A DNA stretch of 64,000 nucleotides, from NCBI RefSeq assembly GCF_028551255.1, contig NZ_CP117030.1, positions 744,001 to 808,000 on the forward strand, read 5' to 3'. Positions within the stretch are counted from its first letter, which is position 1; each line of letters opens with the position of its first letter. A program made the position numbers and the translations under genes. A model generated the notes under the pieces. That model was given only the letters and a program-made list of their open reading frames with translations, ran no database searches and was not told the DNA's origin. This document shows positions 19,054-27,715 of this stretch, piece by piece. This stretch comes from Vibrio tubiashii. Its GTDB lineage: Bacteria > Pseudomonadota > Gammaproteobacteria > Enterobacterales > Vibrionaceae.

Positions 19054-19250
19054 TGTGGGGCAGTTTGGGAAATTGTTGGCATTGTACCTACTTTATGCAG
19101 TAGCGCATGAGTCGGAGTGAGTTGTGTGACATTTTCAAAAAAGGACCCACATTCTGCGCAAAGCATGTTGTTGTTATCAGACAGCAAGTACTCCTCGCTA
19201 CCGCATAACGGACAGCACAGCACATCGTTGAGCATTTCATCTTTATTCAT
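19050..19250 (-). CDS. Small zinc-ribbon protein (66 aa)
   Basis: A short cytosolic protein with two Cys-x2-Cys knuckles (CPLC and CAEC, about 20 residues apart), the pattern of a zinc ribbon that binds one zinc ion. ATG at 19250 is chosen because GGGAG lies eight bases upstream on the minus strand; a longer form from 19283 would place that ribosome binding site inside the gene. The rest (FENVTQLTPTHALLHKVG) has no known motif. Such proteins often bind nucleic acid or partner proteins, but no function is proved. It overlaps the HAD gene's stop by four bases. Confidence 0.65.
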   Translation of the reverse strand: MNKDEMLNDVLCCPLCGSEEYLLSDNNNMLCAECGSFFENVTQLTPTHALLHKVGTMPTISQTAPH

Positions 19251-19449
19251 GGGGGAATCTCCCGGCAGCGACAATAGAAACAATATATTATTAATTTTGT
19301 AATGTTCGTCGACAGGATAACTGGGCGTTGTTTTCCTGACAATTCCATTTTAGTCGAATGGCTCGCTGTATTGCTCAATAAATGGAATTATCCACAAATA
19401 TTGAGAAGCATTTCATATATTGGGAAGATAGTAGAAGAATCAGATTTGA

Positions 19450-19477
19450 TAAAAGCTCGCCATTTCGCGAGCTTTTT
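19450..19477. terminator. Terminator of the torT-mgsA unit
   Basis: AAAAGCTCGC/GCGAGCTTTT stem with a 6-base loop, just after the mgsA stop on the minus strand. The T-run is longer on the plus strand, so it may work both ways. Confidence 0.7.
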
Positions 19478-19490
19478 ATTTATTTTTTAC

Positions 19491-19946
19491 TTATGTTCTA
19501 TTGGCAAGGTACGCTTCATAGTCAGGGATTTCGATATCCACTTCTTGCTCGATCAGTTCAGATTCAATAATGAATTTGGCCGTTGCTCGGTTTGTTGCGA
19601 CAGGAATGTTCCACACACTTGCGATACGAAGCAGTGCTTTAACATCTGGGTCATGCGGAACCGCATTAAGTGGATCCCAGAAGAAGATCAATACATCTAT
19701 CTTGCCTTCAGAGATTAGCGCACCCAGTTGCTGGTCACCGCCCATCGGGCCGCTGATCATACTCTTAATCGCTAAACCTGTATCTTTGCTCAGCATCGAT
19801 CCCGTGGTGCCTGTTGCGTAGAGAAAGTGACGTTGTAGCTTTTCTTTATTCTCTTTTACCCAACGTAGTAACTCAGGTTTGCAGTTGTCATGTGCGACAA
19901 GCGCGACGTGTTTGTGTGCAGGCAGGGTACGCGTCGTTTTTTCCAT
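19491..19946 (-). CDS. mgsA: Methylglyoxal synthase
   Basis: Converts dihydroxyacetone phosphate to methylglyoxal and phosphate, a bypass of lower glycolysis. The 151-residue length is exact for the family. Key stretches are [18 protein letters not shown], the phosphate-binding TGTTG, the catalytic [28 protein letters not shown] and [12 protein letters not shown]. Its ATG lies nine bases after the torT stop and the AGGAAG ribosome binding site overlaps that stop, so torT and mgsA appear co-translated. That link is unusual; mgsA is normally monocistronic in E. coli. Confidence 0.96.
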   Translation of the reverse strand: MEKTTRTLPAHKHVALVAHDNCKPELLRWVKENKEKLQRHFLYATGTTGSMLSKDTGLAIKSMISGPMGGDQQLGALISEGKIDVLIFFWDPLNAVPHDPDVKALLRIASVWNIPVATNRATAKFIIESELIEQEVDIEIPDYEAYLANRT

Positions 19947-19955
19947 TTAGACTTC

Positions 19956-20972
19956 CTAATTGTTTTCGTTATATACGTAAAATGTTGGTCGATACTCTGA
20001 AGGGGATAGAGATTGCGCTATCACTTCAGGGTTCAAATTATTCGGTGTTAGCGGCTCAATAATCGGCGCTTCAATTTTGTTGTAGTTCTCACCACGCAAA
20101 TAGTGCACGGCTTGCTGAATCGAGAGGCGACCTTGCAGGACCATTTTATCCGTTGGGGCAAATTCAACTCTGCTCCTCAATAGGCCTCGGTATACGCCGT
20201 GACTTAAATAAGTCGAAACAAGGCCAATATCGTCCGCTCTATTCGCGCTACGTAACTCGCTAATGGCCGCTTCAATCGCGACTGCGCTTCCTACTATATA
20301 ATTAATATTTTTGTTATCAATGGCTTTTTGAACTAGGTTGCGTTGCAGCTCTTTATCATTGTCTGCCCAGTAGGTGTCGACAACATGAATGTCGCTGCCT
20401 TTAATGGCAGAGTAAAACCCTTGGATTACGGGTTTAGTACCACCACTGGATTGGGGGCCGGGTAATAGGGCAATATTGGTTTGCCCAGAGCCTGCGGGGT
20501 GCTTAGATTTTAGATAATCACCGACGTAGTAGCCCATCCAATACCAGTCGACGCCAACTTCCCCTTTTAAAGCCGTTTGGTTTTGTGGATCAACCACGAG
20601 TTTGTTGACAGTTGCAAACACAGGAACCGATGAAGAGACTGAACTCAGTGAAGAGTAAAATAGGTCGGGCGCTACTGTACCTAAAATGATTGCGTCGGCT
20701 CCCCACTTGACGCATAACGCCATATGTTCACGTTGCTTGTCTAAGTTGAGGTAACCGCCTGCTTCCAGAACTCGAAGATCGACATCTTGTTTGTCGGCTT
20801 CATCCACCATGCCGTAATTGACTGACAGCCAATAGGAATCTTTAAGATGCGGGTAGATAGCGCAGATACGAGGAGGCTGAGCAGCATAGGTACTAGCAGA
20901 GAACAGGAACAGGGTGAGCAGTATCGACGTAGTCAATGTTTTAGGTGTTTTGATTGCGGAGATCAAAGACAT
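19956..20972 (-). CDS. torT: TMAO-sensing periplasmic protein TorT
   Basis: Periplasmic binding protein of the LacI/ribose-binding fold that binds trimethylamine N-oxide and presents it to the sensor kinase TorS. A signal peptide is present (SILLTLFLFSASTYA), then PPRICAIYPHLKDSYWLSVN and the paired-lobe sequence with GVDWYWMGYYVGDYL and NIALLPGPQSSGGTKPV. I use ATG at 20972, which gives a compact signal peptide; ATG at 21005 adds 11 residues. It is divergent from torS with only about 80 bases between, so both share a control region. No torR response-regulator gene lies in the window. Confidence 0.9.
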   Translation of the reverse strand: MSLISAIKTPKTLTTSILLTLFLFSASTYAAQPPRICAIYPHLKDSYWLSVNYGMVDEADKQDVDLRVLEAGGYLNLDKQREHMALCVKWGADAIILGTVAPDLFYSSLSSVSSSVPVFATVNKLVVDPQNQTALKGEVGVDWYWMGYYVGDYLKSKHPAGSGQTNIALLPGPQSSGGTKPVIQGFYSAIKGSDIHVVDTYWADNDKELQRNLVQKAIDNKNINYIVGSAVAIEAAISELRSANRADDIGLVSTYLSHGVYRGLLRSRVEFAPTDKMVLQGRLSIQQAVHYLRGENYNKIEAPIIEPLTPNNLNPEVIAQSLSPSEYRPTFYVYNENN

Positions 20973-21052
20973 GCAGCATTTCGTTGGTAATGGGCGAATA
21001 AACACTGCAAAATATAGCGCATTATAGAAGAGTTAAGAAGTGAAGATTCTCA

Positions 21053-23944
21053 ATGTTACTTGCTAAAGCGAGTATTGGCCGTAAATTGTTGCTGTCATTT
21101 TTGGCCATGGCGCTGCTGGTTTTAATATCCGCTCTGATCGGTATGTTTGGGTTTTCGTCCGTAGCAAAAACCGAGCGTAACGTAGTTAACTCTGCCATCC
21201 CTTCAATGATCGAAGCCCGTCAGGTTTCGGAACTCAGTTCACGCATTATCTCCTCTGTACAGACACTCTCCAACGCTAAAACTGAAGCAGAACGCCAAGA
21301 GTCAGGTAAAGAGCTCTTTTCGCAACTCGAAACCTTGCTCACGCATATAAAACAGTTGGGATCAGATTCGTTTGATTCGTCATTGCTTGATAGATTGGAA
21401 TCAGACGTACAAGGTGTTATCGACACGCTGGCTAAACTGGGAATTGTGGTCGAAAGAAGGCTATTTCTTAGTGATGATCTTGCGATAAGAACTCAAGAGC
21501 TAAGAAAACTGGCGAGAGAACTAGAGCAGCTTACTCGTACTCAAGTCGCAAACACGTCAACCATTGCTGTAGCTAACGTTACGCATATCTATGCGCTACT
21601 GGAAAAAAACAAAAAAGATCAGGCTTATCAGGCGCTCGACACTTTAGTGGAAGTCGATCTCGATTTGGCTGAGCGTTTACACGAGCTTCATCTACTCGCT
21701 TTTAAGCTGCTTAACCATATTGAAGAGACGCGCACCATCTCTGATATTGATCGTATTCGCACCATACGCCAAGAATTTAACAACAACTTGAGTATTATGA
21801 CGCGTCGAGTTCAAGCGGTAGAAGATCCAACGCGTTCCGCTCAGATGACGGCCTTACTTGATAAGTTAGAACAAAGAGAAGTGGTGTTTGATGTTCTCAC
21901 TCAACGTTATGAGAACGAACTTTCAGCACAGCAGTTGATGCAAGATACGCTTACTCAGTTTTCGACACTAAACACGACGGTAAACAAGCTTGTTGATGAT
22001 TCAAACTCTGCAACGACACGCGCTGTCGCTGAGTTAAAAACCACGCTAGATTACGCACAGTTGACCCTAACCATCATCACAATATTGGGTATGTTGATAG
22101 TGGTCATTATCGTGTGGAAAGTCGTCTATGTCTCGGTCGTTAAACGACTCGCAGAGTATTCTTCAGCGCTGCTTTCGATTGCCAAAGGGCAGCTTGAAGT
22201 TGACCTCAAAGTGAGAGGCAGCGACGAATTGGCCCATATGGGACAAGCGATTATTACTGCGCGCAACACAGCGAAAGCGTTAAAGGTGGTTGCAGAGAGT
22301 GAAGCAGCCGCTAAGCGAGAATTGGAAGAACACAAAGGTCATCTTGAAGAGCTAGTGACTGAGCGAACACATCAGCTGCAAAATGCCAATACCCGTTTAA
22401 ATGAGGAAGTAGAGAATCACGCCAGAGCGCGTCAAGAAGCCGAGCAAGCGAGCCGAGCTAAATCCGCATTCTTAGCTACAATGAGCCATGAAATTCGCAC
22501 ACCGATGAATGGCGTTCTTGGTACAGCACGCCTGCTAAAAGACGCCGGGCTCAACAGTACCCAAGCTCACTATGTTGACGTGATTAATCGCAGCGGTACG
22601 ACATTATTAGCGATTCTCAACGATGTTTTAGATTACTCAAAAATAGAGGCGGGACATCTTGAGATTCGCCCAGTTGATTTCAATCTTCCTGCCATGGTCG
22701 ATGATACCAAGCAACTACTGTTGGGCAGGGCAAAGGAAAAGTCCTTGCAGCTTGAATACTGTATCGAAAGCGATGTTGAAAAATACTGGTTTGGTGATGT
22801 CACACGTATCAGTCAGGTTCTCAATAATCTGGTTGGTAACGCGATTAAGTTTACCGAACAAGGCAATGTCGATATTTATGTGTCGCTTGATCCAGATACT
22901 CCACAGCACATCATGTTCGAGGTTTCCGATACCGGAGTGGGGATCAGTGCAGACGAACAACTGACCTTGTTTGACGCGTTTACCCAAGCAGCTGGTGGCA
23001 TGGGAGCAAAAGGCGGAACGGGCTTAGGCTTAGCGATCAGTAAGCGCATTGTTGAAGCAATGGGCGGGCAATTGTTTGTCGACTCAAGCGTCGGGGAAGG
23101 TAGCTGTTTTTGGTTTTCTATCCCGCTGACACTAGGTCAGGAGTTCGAAGAGCTAGAAGTGACCACCGATTGTCGAATCAAGGCTAAGGTTTTGCTTGTC
23201 GAAGATAATCCAGTCAACTGCATGGTTGCAGAAGGGTTCTTGAAAAGCATGAACCATGAGGTACATACTGCGGTAACAGGCGAGAAGGCCTTCTCTTTGT
23301 ATAAAGAAGAGCAGTTCGATTTGGTGCTGATGGACATTAATCTCCCCGATTGTAACGGCGCAGAGTTACTCAAAGAATTTAAGTCATATCAACTCGAACA
23401 AGGGACTACAAACGATATACCAATGATTGCCGTCTCTGCGCACGTATACAACGAAGAAGTTGAAAGTTACTTAGCAGCAGGCTTTGATGGTTACTTACCT
23501 AAACCATTAGATAAAGATCAATTATGCCAAGTAATTCAAAATAGTTTAGAAGGGAAGCCTCTGTTACTTGCCCAAAGTGATGATTGTGATGTAGAAATAG
23601 GCATGCAAAAACGGTCAATTATTAATCCGAATGTTATTCTGGCTGATATGGAAGTATTAGGCAGAGAAAAAATGAAAGAAATCAGCATGATGTTTAATCA
23701 GGGTGCTGATGAAATACTTGAACAACTCGATGCCGCTACTAAACAAGAGAATCAGCATAACACGGTACAGTTAGCACATAAGTTAAAAGGTTCTGCGGGC
23801 AGCTTAGGCTTAGACTCCTTATACGATCTTTGCTTGGAGATAGAAAAGTCACCAACCCCTTTGGAGTGTTATCAACAGCACAAAGCTGGGTTAACTTTGC
23901 TTGTTTCGCAATCGAACGATGCACTGAAAGAATTATTAGATTAG
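21053..23944 (+). CDS. torS: Hybrid sensor histidine kinase TorS
   Basis: Inner-membrane sensor kinase for TMAO respiration, acting through a His-Asp-His phosphorelay. Domains in order: TM1 (about residues 12-32), a periplasmic helical sensor region up to about 335, TM2 (about 335-358), HAMP, a coiled coil, HisKA with phospho-acceptor His479 in MSHEIRTPMNG, HATPase with DTGVGIS and GGTGLGLAIS, a receiver domain with phospho-acceptor Asp761 (LMDINLPD) and a C-terminal HPt domain with His909 (LAHKLKGSAGSLG). The 963-residue length fits TorS. The partner TorR must be elsewhere. A GNAT gene starts two bases after the stop. Confidence 0.93.
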   Translation: MLLAKASIGRKLLLSFLAMALLVLISALIGMFGFSSVAKTERNVVNSAIPSMIEARQVSELSSRIISSVQTLSNAKTEAERQESGKELFSQLETLLTHIKQLGSDSFDSSLLDRLESDVQGVIDTLAKLGIVVERRLFLSDDLAIRTQELRKLARELEQLTRTQVANTSTIAVANVTHIYALLEKNKKDQAYQALDTLVEVDLDLAERLHELHLLAFKLLNHIEETRTISDIDRIRTIRQEFNNNLSIMTRRVQAVEDPTRSAQMTALLDKLEQREVVFDVLTQRYENELSAQQLMQDTLTQFSTLNTTVNKLVDDSNSATTRAVAELKTTLDYAQLTLTIITILGMLIVVIIVWKVVYVSVVKRLAEYSSALLSIAKGQLEVDLKVRGSDELAHMGQAIITARNTAKALKVVAESEAAAKRELEEHKGHLEELVTERTHQLQNANTRLNEEVENHARARQEAEQASRAKSAFLATMSHEIRTPMNGVLGTARLLKDAGLNSTQAHYVDVINRSGTTLLAILNDVLDYSKIEAGHLEIRPVDFNLPAMVDDTKQLLLGRAKEKSLQLEYCIESDVEKYWFGDVTRISQVLNNLVGNAIKFTEQGNVDIYVSLDPDTPQHIMFEVSDTGVGISADEQLTLFDAFTQAAGGMGAKGGTGLGLAISKRIVEAMGGQLFVDSSVGEGSCFWFSIPLTLGQEFEELEVTTDCRIKAKVLLVEDNPVNCMVAEGFLKSMNHEVHTAVTGEKAFSLYKEEQFDLVLMDINLPDCNGAELLKEFKSYQLEQGTTNDIPMIAVSAHVYNEEVESYLAAGFDGYLPKPLDKDQLCQVIQNSLEGKPLLLAQSDDCDVEIGMQKRSIINPNVILADMEVLGREKMKEISMMFNQGADEILEQLDAATKQENQHNTVQLAHKLKGSAGSLGLDSLYDLCLEIEKSPTPLECYQQHKAGLTLLVSQSNDALKELLD

Positions 23945-23946
23945 AT

Positions 23947-24474
23947 ATGAACCAAATTGAATCAAAAAAACTTTCCATGGCTCAAATAACGGAAGATGAT
24001 TGGGCGCTGTTTGAACGATTAAATCAAGATGAAGATGTGATTCGTTACGCTTTCGATAAACCGTCTACAGAACAAATCCGAGAGCGCTTTACTTCAAGAT
24101 TACCCGCTTGGAACTGGCCTGACAGCCATTGGTTGTGTCTGGTGATTCGGGAGAAAGAATCCGGTGATGCTGTTGGTGTGACTGGTTTGTGTGTCTCTGA
24201 ACAAAGCAAGGATGAAGTTGAAGTAGGTTATCTATTACTGCCAGAATTCCACGGTAAAGGCTATGGAACGGAGTCTTTAGTTGCCTTGATTGATCATGCT
24301 ACTAGTGAGTTTCCGATTAAAACGGTCAATGCGATTGTGACCGATGGAAACATTGCTTCATGCAAAGTGCTTGAGAAAGCAGGGTTTACCTTAGCGGAAC
24401 GTGAAAAAGATGCCTATTTGCTAGGCGGTAAATACTACGATGATTTAATTTATCGTTTTCAGGTACCAGCCTAA
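23947..24474 (+). CDS. GNAT acetyltransferase, RimJ/RimL-like
   Basis: Predicted acetyltransferase. The fold is clear: N-terminal strand (SKKLSMAQITEDDWALFERL), the central VEVGYLLLPEFHGKGYGTESL with acetyl-CoA motif HGKGYGT, and the ending TDGNIASCKVLEKAGF, which is diagnostic for the RimJ/RimL group. ATG at 23947 lies two bases after the torS stop, so it is probably in the torS transcript; a longer frame from 23830 would run inside torS and is not used. It overlaps the YhhN gene on the other strand by four bases. Substrate unknown; the link with TMAO sensing is only positional. Confidence 0.82.
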   Translation: MNQIESKKLSMAQITEDDWALFERLNQDEDVIRYAFDKPSTEQIRERFTSRLPAWNWPDSHWLCLVIREKESGDAVGVTGLCVSEQSKDEVEVGYLLLPEFHGKGYGTESLVALIDHATSEFPIKTVNAIVTDGNIASCKVLEKAGFTLAEREKDAYLLGGKYYDDLIYRFQVPA

Positions 24475-25094
24475 GAAGCGACGACTGACAACGTCAGCAA
24501 GGTTTGAGCCGTGTAATAGGTGATCATCACAACGTGACGTGAGTAAGCTGAGTGGCTACGAAAACGATCCACTGCTAGTACGACATCCGACACGATGAAA
24601 ATAAATGCGCCTAACACGGCATAACCCGCCCCAGAGCCTAAAGATGAGTTCCAATGCTCGATGGTGCCCCAAGCCATCATCAATATTCCTAAGCTATAGA
24701 CGGCGATAGGCAGTTTCCAACGGCCTAAGTTTGGCAATAACAGAAGATAGACCAGCGTTCCAATCGCAAGGAGCGTTAACAATATCCAGACATTAACTTG
24801 CATATCTACCGCACTGAAAAAAGCGATGCTATAAGCAAAATGAGCAAGTAAAAAAACGCTAAGACCTTGTATAAACTTATCTTTTGGGTGCATTAAAAAA
24901 ATGTCACCTATGCAAGATAAGACTAGGCCAACGCCAATCCACAGGGCGTAGGTTGTCTGGGCTTGTTGACTGCCAAAGACAATAATAGACATAAGAAAGA
25001 TCGGTGTCGGCTTCGATAAATAAAAAATCCAACGATTGCTTTGGTTAATACTCCATACGTGTATTGCGCACGTTAGGGTAATTAATAGCCACAT
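24471..25094 (-). CDS. YhhN family membrane protein (lysoplasmalogenase-like)
   Basis: Integral membrane protein of 207 residues with about seven to eight hydrophobic helices. Conserved family points are FYLSKPTPIFLMS, GDIFLM, and SDVVLAVDRFR near the C terminus, with acidic residues that form the active site in the eukaryotic relative TMEM86B, which hydrolyses lysoplasmalogen. The bacterial function is not settled. It converges with the GNAT gene, overlapping by four bases, and lies downstream of a promoter region shared with the aldehyde reductase terminator. Confidence 0.8.
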   Translation of the reverse strand: MWLLITLTCAIHVWSINQSNRWIFYLSKPTPIFLMSIIVFGSQQAQTTYALWIGVGLVLSCIGDIFLMHPKDKFIQGLSVFLLAHFAYSIAFFSAVDMQVNVWILLTLLAIGTLVYLLLLPNLGRWKLPIAVYSLGILMMAWGTIEHWNSSLGSGAGYAVLGAFIFIVSDVVLAVDRFRSHSAYSRHVVMITYYTAQTLLTLSVVAS

Positions 25095-25109
25095 AAATCC
25101 TTCTTATAC

Positions 25110-25136
25110 AAAAAAAGCAGCGAATGCTGCTTTTTA
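25110..25136. terminator. Terminator of the aldehyde reductase gene
   Basis: AAAAAGCAGC/GCTGCTTTTT stem with a 4-base loop GAAT, 20 bases after the reductase stop, T-rich on both strands. Confidence 0.85.
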
Positions 25137-25156
25137 GATTAATAACTTAGCTGAAT

Positions 25157-26305
25157 TTACGCAATAGCAAGGTCAAGGATCTTACGGCTTTGCTCTAAGT
25201 TGATCGCTTGGTTTTCACCCAGTGCAACCATGCCGTGTTGTGTCAGTTGATTAATAACAGAATCAACGGCCTGCTCTTTATCGGCTTCGTATTCGCTAAA
25301 TTGTGTGGCGACACCTAGCGATTGGTAGAAAGATTCGATAGCCACTATGGTTTGCTCAGCAAGATCGTCTGTTGCTTCTAGACCAAATACGTTAACACCC
25401 ATCTGTTCTAGTTTTGTCTTCTTAACAGCAAATTGATTACGTAGCAAAGAAGGCTGAACAATAGCGAGTGAACGCGCGTGATCAACTCCCCAAAGCGCCG
25501 TAAATTCGTGACCGATCATATGCGTTGCCCAATCTTGCGGAACGCCAGAGCCAATCAGACCGTTGAGAGCTTGGTTCGCTGTCCACATCAAGTTTGCACG
25601 CCACTGATCATTGTCGCGCTGTGCAAATTCAGCACCTAACACTTTTAAGTTTTTAAGCAGCGCTTCTGCGTAGCCATCTTGAACCATAGCGCCGTGTTGG
25701 TTGGTTAAGTATTGCTCGCAGACGTGAACCCATGCATCGACGATACCATTGATTAACTGTTTTTCTGGCAGAGTTTTCATTACATCTGGGTCCATGACCG
25801 CAAACTTAGGCTGTACATGCGGTGTCATGAACGGCAGTTTGTCATGAGTTTCTGCTTTGGTAATTACAGCTCCCATGTTTGACTCTGAACCTGTAGCCGG
25901 TAAGGTTAGGATGGCACCGAGCGGCACGGCTTCAGTCACTTGATGTTTGCCAACCATAATGTCCCAACCATCACCATCATATTTCGCCGCGGCTGCGACA
26001 TATTTTGAGCCATCGATGACCGAACCACCGCCCACTGCGAGTATGAAGTCGATACCTTGTTGCTTGACTAGAGCCACGGCTTTATCAAGTGTTTCTTTTG
26101 TTGGGTTTGGCTCTACGCCAGCAAATTCACTCCAAGTGTGGTTGCTCAGAGCTTGTGAAACCTGATCATAAACACCATTACTTTTTATTGAGCCACCACC
26201 GTATATAACAAGTACTTTTTGCTCGGTAGGGATGATGGATTGAATGCTTTGAATCTGACCTTGACCAAATTGAATCTGGGTTGGGTTGACGTATGAAAAT
26301 TGCAT
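25157..26305 (-). CDS. Iron-containing alcohol dehydrogenase / NADPH-dependent aldehyde reductase, YqhD-like
   Basis: Reduces toxic aldehydes, with NADPH as likely cofactor by analogy with E. coli YqhD. The 382-residue protein matches YqhD throughout: VLVIYGGGSIKSNGV, LAVGGGSVIDGSKY (nucleotide binding), LTLPATGSESN, and the metal ligands in GIVDAWVHVCEQYL (Asp, His), GVPQDWATHMIGHEFTALWG (His) and GVDHARSLAIV (His). The GGGS of the cofactor loop fits NADPH use. It is divergent from an AraC-type gene that resembles the yqhC regulator, exactly the E. coli arrangement. Likely role: detoxification of aldehydes, including methylglyoxal or glyoxal. Confidence 0.92.
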   Translation of the reverse strand: MQFSYVNPTQIQFGQGQIQSIQSIIPTEQKVLVIYGGGSIKSNGVYDQVSQALSNHTWSEFAGVEPNPTKETLDKAVALVKQQGIDFILAVGGGSVIDGSKYVAAAAKYDGDGWDIMVGKHQVTEAVPLGAILTLPATGSESNMGAVITKAETHDKLPFMTPHVQPKFAVMDPDVMKTLPEKQLINGIVDAWVHVCEQYLTNQHGAMVQDGYAEALLKNLKVLGAEFAQRDNDQWRANLMWTANQALNGLIGSGVPQDWATHMIGHEFTALWGVDHARSLAIVQPSLLRNQFAVKKTKLEQMGVNVFGLEATDDLAEQTIVAIESFYQSLGVATQFSEYEADKEQAVDSVINQLTQHGMVALGENQAINLEQSRKILDLAIA

Positions 26306-26446
26306 CGTGTTATGCCTCTTGCTTCCAGTTATGGATTGTAATCTTTATCGTTAATATGCATATTAGTAGTGGAATGTGGCTTGATAAAGGCCAATTACTC
26401 CAAATGTTATGCCTATTTCTCCAAAGTTAATTTTAGCGGAGCAAAA

Positions 26447-27331
26447 ATGTCACTCGCCGAACTTATGCAGCAATACGTCGATTTGAAAGGTTTCGATCAA
26501 CTCGAAGGGATTGCTAAAACAGAAATTGAAGGGCTCTACTTTTATCGAAGTAGTCAGGGAAACACGCGTCGGCCTTTTGTCTATCAATCTGGCGTTATTG
26601 TGCTGGGACAAGGTAAAAAGAACATCTACCTGGGCAATCAGCCTGTTCAATATGGACCTGATGACTATCTCGTTGTCGGCGTTCCAATGCCCTTAGAGTG
26701 TGAAGCTATTGCTGTCGATGGAGAGCCCTTGCTAGGTTTAAGTATCGACATCGACCCACAAGTATTACACCGACTCGTGAACAAACTGGAAACTATGAAC
26801 TGTTACAAGCCATGCGCAGATGGCAGTGTGCGTTCCGGTCTTAAATCTGTGGCGATGGATGACGATATGCTCGGTGTCTGCAAAAGGCTGATGAAAGCAC
26901 TCTGTAATCCTATCGAGCTAGCAGTGTTAGGCGATAGTTTGATGGAGGAGTTAGCGTTTAGAGCCTTAATGAGCAAAGAAGGTCATGTATTATTCGATCT
27001 TGCGCGCCATGAAGGTCACTACGCACGTGTGGCAAAAGCGCTAGATTACTTACATCAGAACTATACAGCTTCTGTAACAGTGCAAGATCTTGCTGAACAA
27101 GCAAACATGAGTGTTTCTGCGTTCCACCAAGCCTTTCGGAGTGTCACCTTAGCCTCTCCAATTCAATACATTAAAAAGGTACGACTAGATAAGGCGAGGG
27201 AGTTGATACAGTTAGAGGGGGTTAAAGTTGGAGAAGCGGCACGTTTAGTGGGGTATAACAGTACTTCTCAGTTCTCAAGGGAGTTTAAACGCCACTTTAA
27301 TGAAACCCCGAAAGCCAAACTTGTTAGCTAA
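26447..27331 (+). CDS. AraC family transcriptional regulator, YqhC-like
   Basis: DNA-binding activator. The N-terminal half is an AraC_N cupin-like sensor (GVIVLGQGKKNIYLGNQPVQ), and the C-terminal half has two helix-turn-helix units: VTVQDLAEQANMSVSAFHQ and KVGEAARLVGYNSTSQFS, ending in the family signature FSREFKRHFNETP. ATG at 26447 has GGAG at 26438-26441; an earlier in-frame start at 26369 adds residues unrelated to the family. Divergent from the yqhD-like gene, which it probably activates in response to aldehydes, as YqhC does. A cysteine-bearing region (MNCYKPCADG) might sense electrophiles; that is inference. Confidence 0.88.
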   Translation: MSLAELMQQYVDLKGFDQLEGIAKTEIEGLYFYRSSQGNTRRPFVYQSGVIVLGQGKKNIYLGNQPVQYGPDDYLVVGVPMPLECEAIAVDGEPLLGLSIDIDPQVLHRLVNKLETMNCYKPCADGSVRSGLKSVAMDDDMLGVCKRLMKALCNPIELAVLGDSLMEELAFRALMSKEGHVLFDLARHEGHYARVAKALDYLHQNYTASVTVQDLAEQANMSVSAFHQAFRSVTLASPIQYIKKVRLDKARELIQLEGVKVGEAARLVGYNSTSQFSREFKRHFNETPKAKLVS

Positions 27332-27376
27332 CTGTAAAAAGAGGAAATCAGGTTTTACAAATTTACAGTGTTTTTT
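27331..27376 (+). terminator. Putative terminator of the AraC-type gene
   Basis: ACTGTAAA (27331-27338) can pair with TTTACAGT (27362-27369), followed by TTTTTT. An alternative pairing exists with TTTTACA at 27353-27359. Confidence 0.55.
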
Positions 27377-27715
27377 AACTCAAGTTTGAGTAATATTATA
27401 AAAACAAAGCGAATTATTCTCGTTTCCCTATAGGAGATCTAGTCAATCTTCTGTGATAAGCCCCTTTTTCAGTGATGATCAAGGGGCTTATTTTTTATCA
27501 ATAACCGAATAAAAACTAGTTATTGATGCAAATTAAGTGTCGGCTTGTTGCATATATGAAGCTATAAATTGCGAGTCATTTTATAGTCTGACCAAACAAT
27601 ACGTGTCATTTTGGTATTCTTATCTAGGGTTATTTTACGCGATATTTTAAGTGTTTAATTTTATTGATAAACATAGAAATTAAAGCGTTTAAACAATAAC
27701 TTAAGGATAAATGAA
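27332..27715. other. Intergenic region with two terminators and a possible small RNA
   Basis: A 384-base gap with a terminator for the regulator, a palindrome ACTCAA-GT-TTGAGT at 27378-27391 next to AT-rich promoter-like sequence, a short hairpin near 27406-27426 and a strong second terminator at 27457-27497. The last 220 bases lead into the chitinase gene. No open frame of note is seen. Confidence 0.55.
27457..27497 (+). terminator. Strong Rho-independent terminator upstream of the chitinase
   Basis: TAAGCCCCTT (27457-27466) pairs with AAGGGGCTTA (27481-27490), then TTTTTT. No gene on the plus strand ends here, which suggests a small RNA or a leader attenuator. Confidence 0.82.

Noticed and set aside
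19302..19718. A 138-codon plus-strand frame
   Set aside because: It lies antisense to mgsA and has no ribosome binding site or protein-like conservation; the mgsA match is exact.
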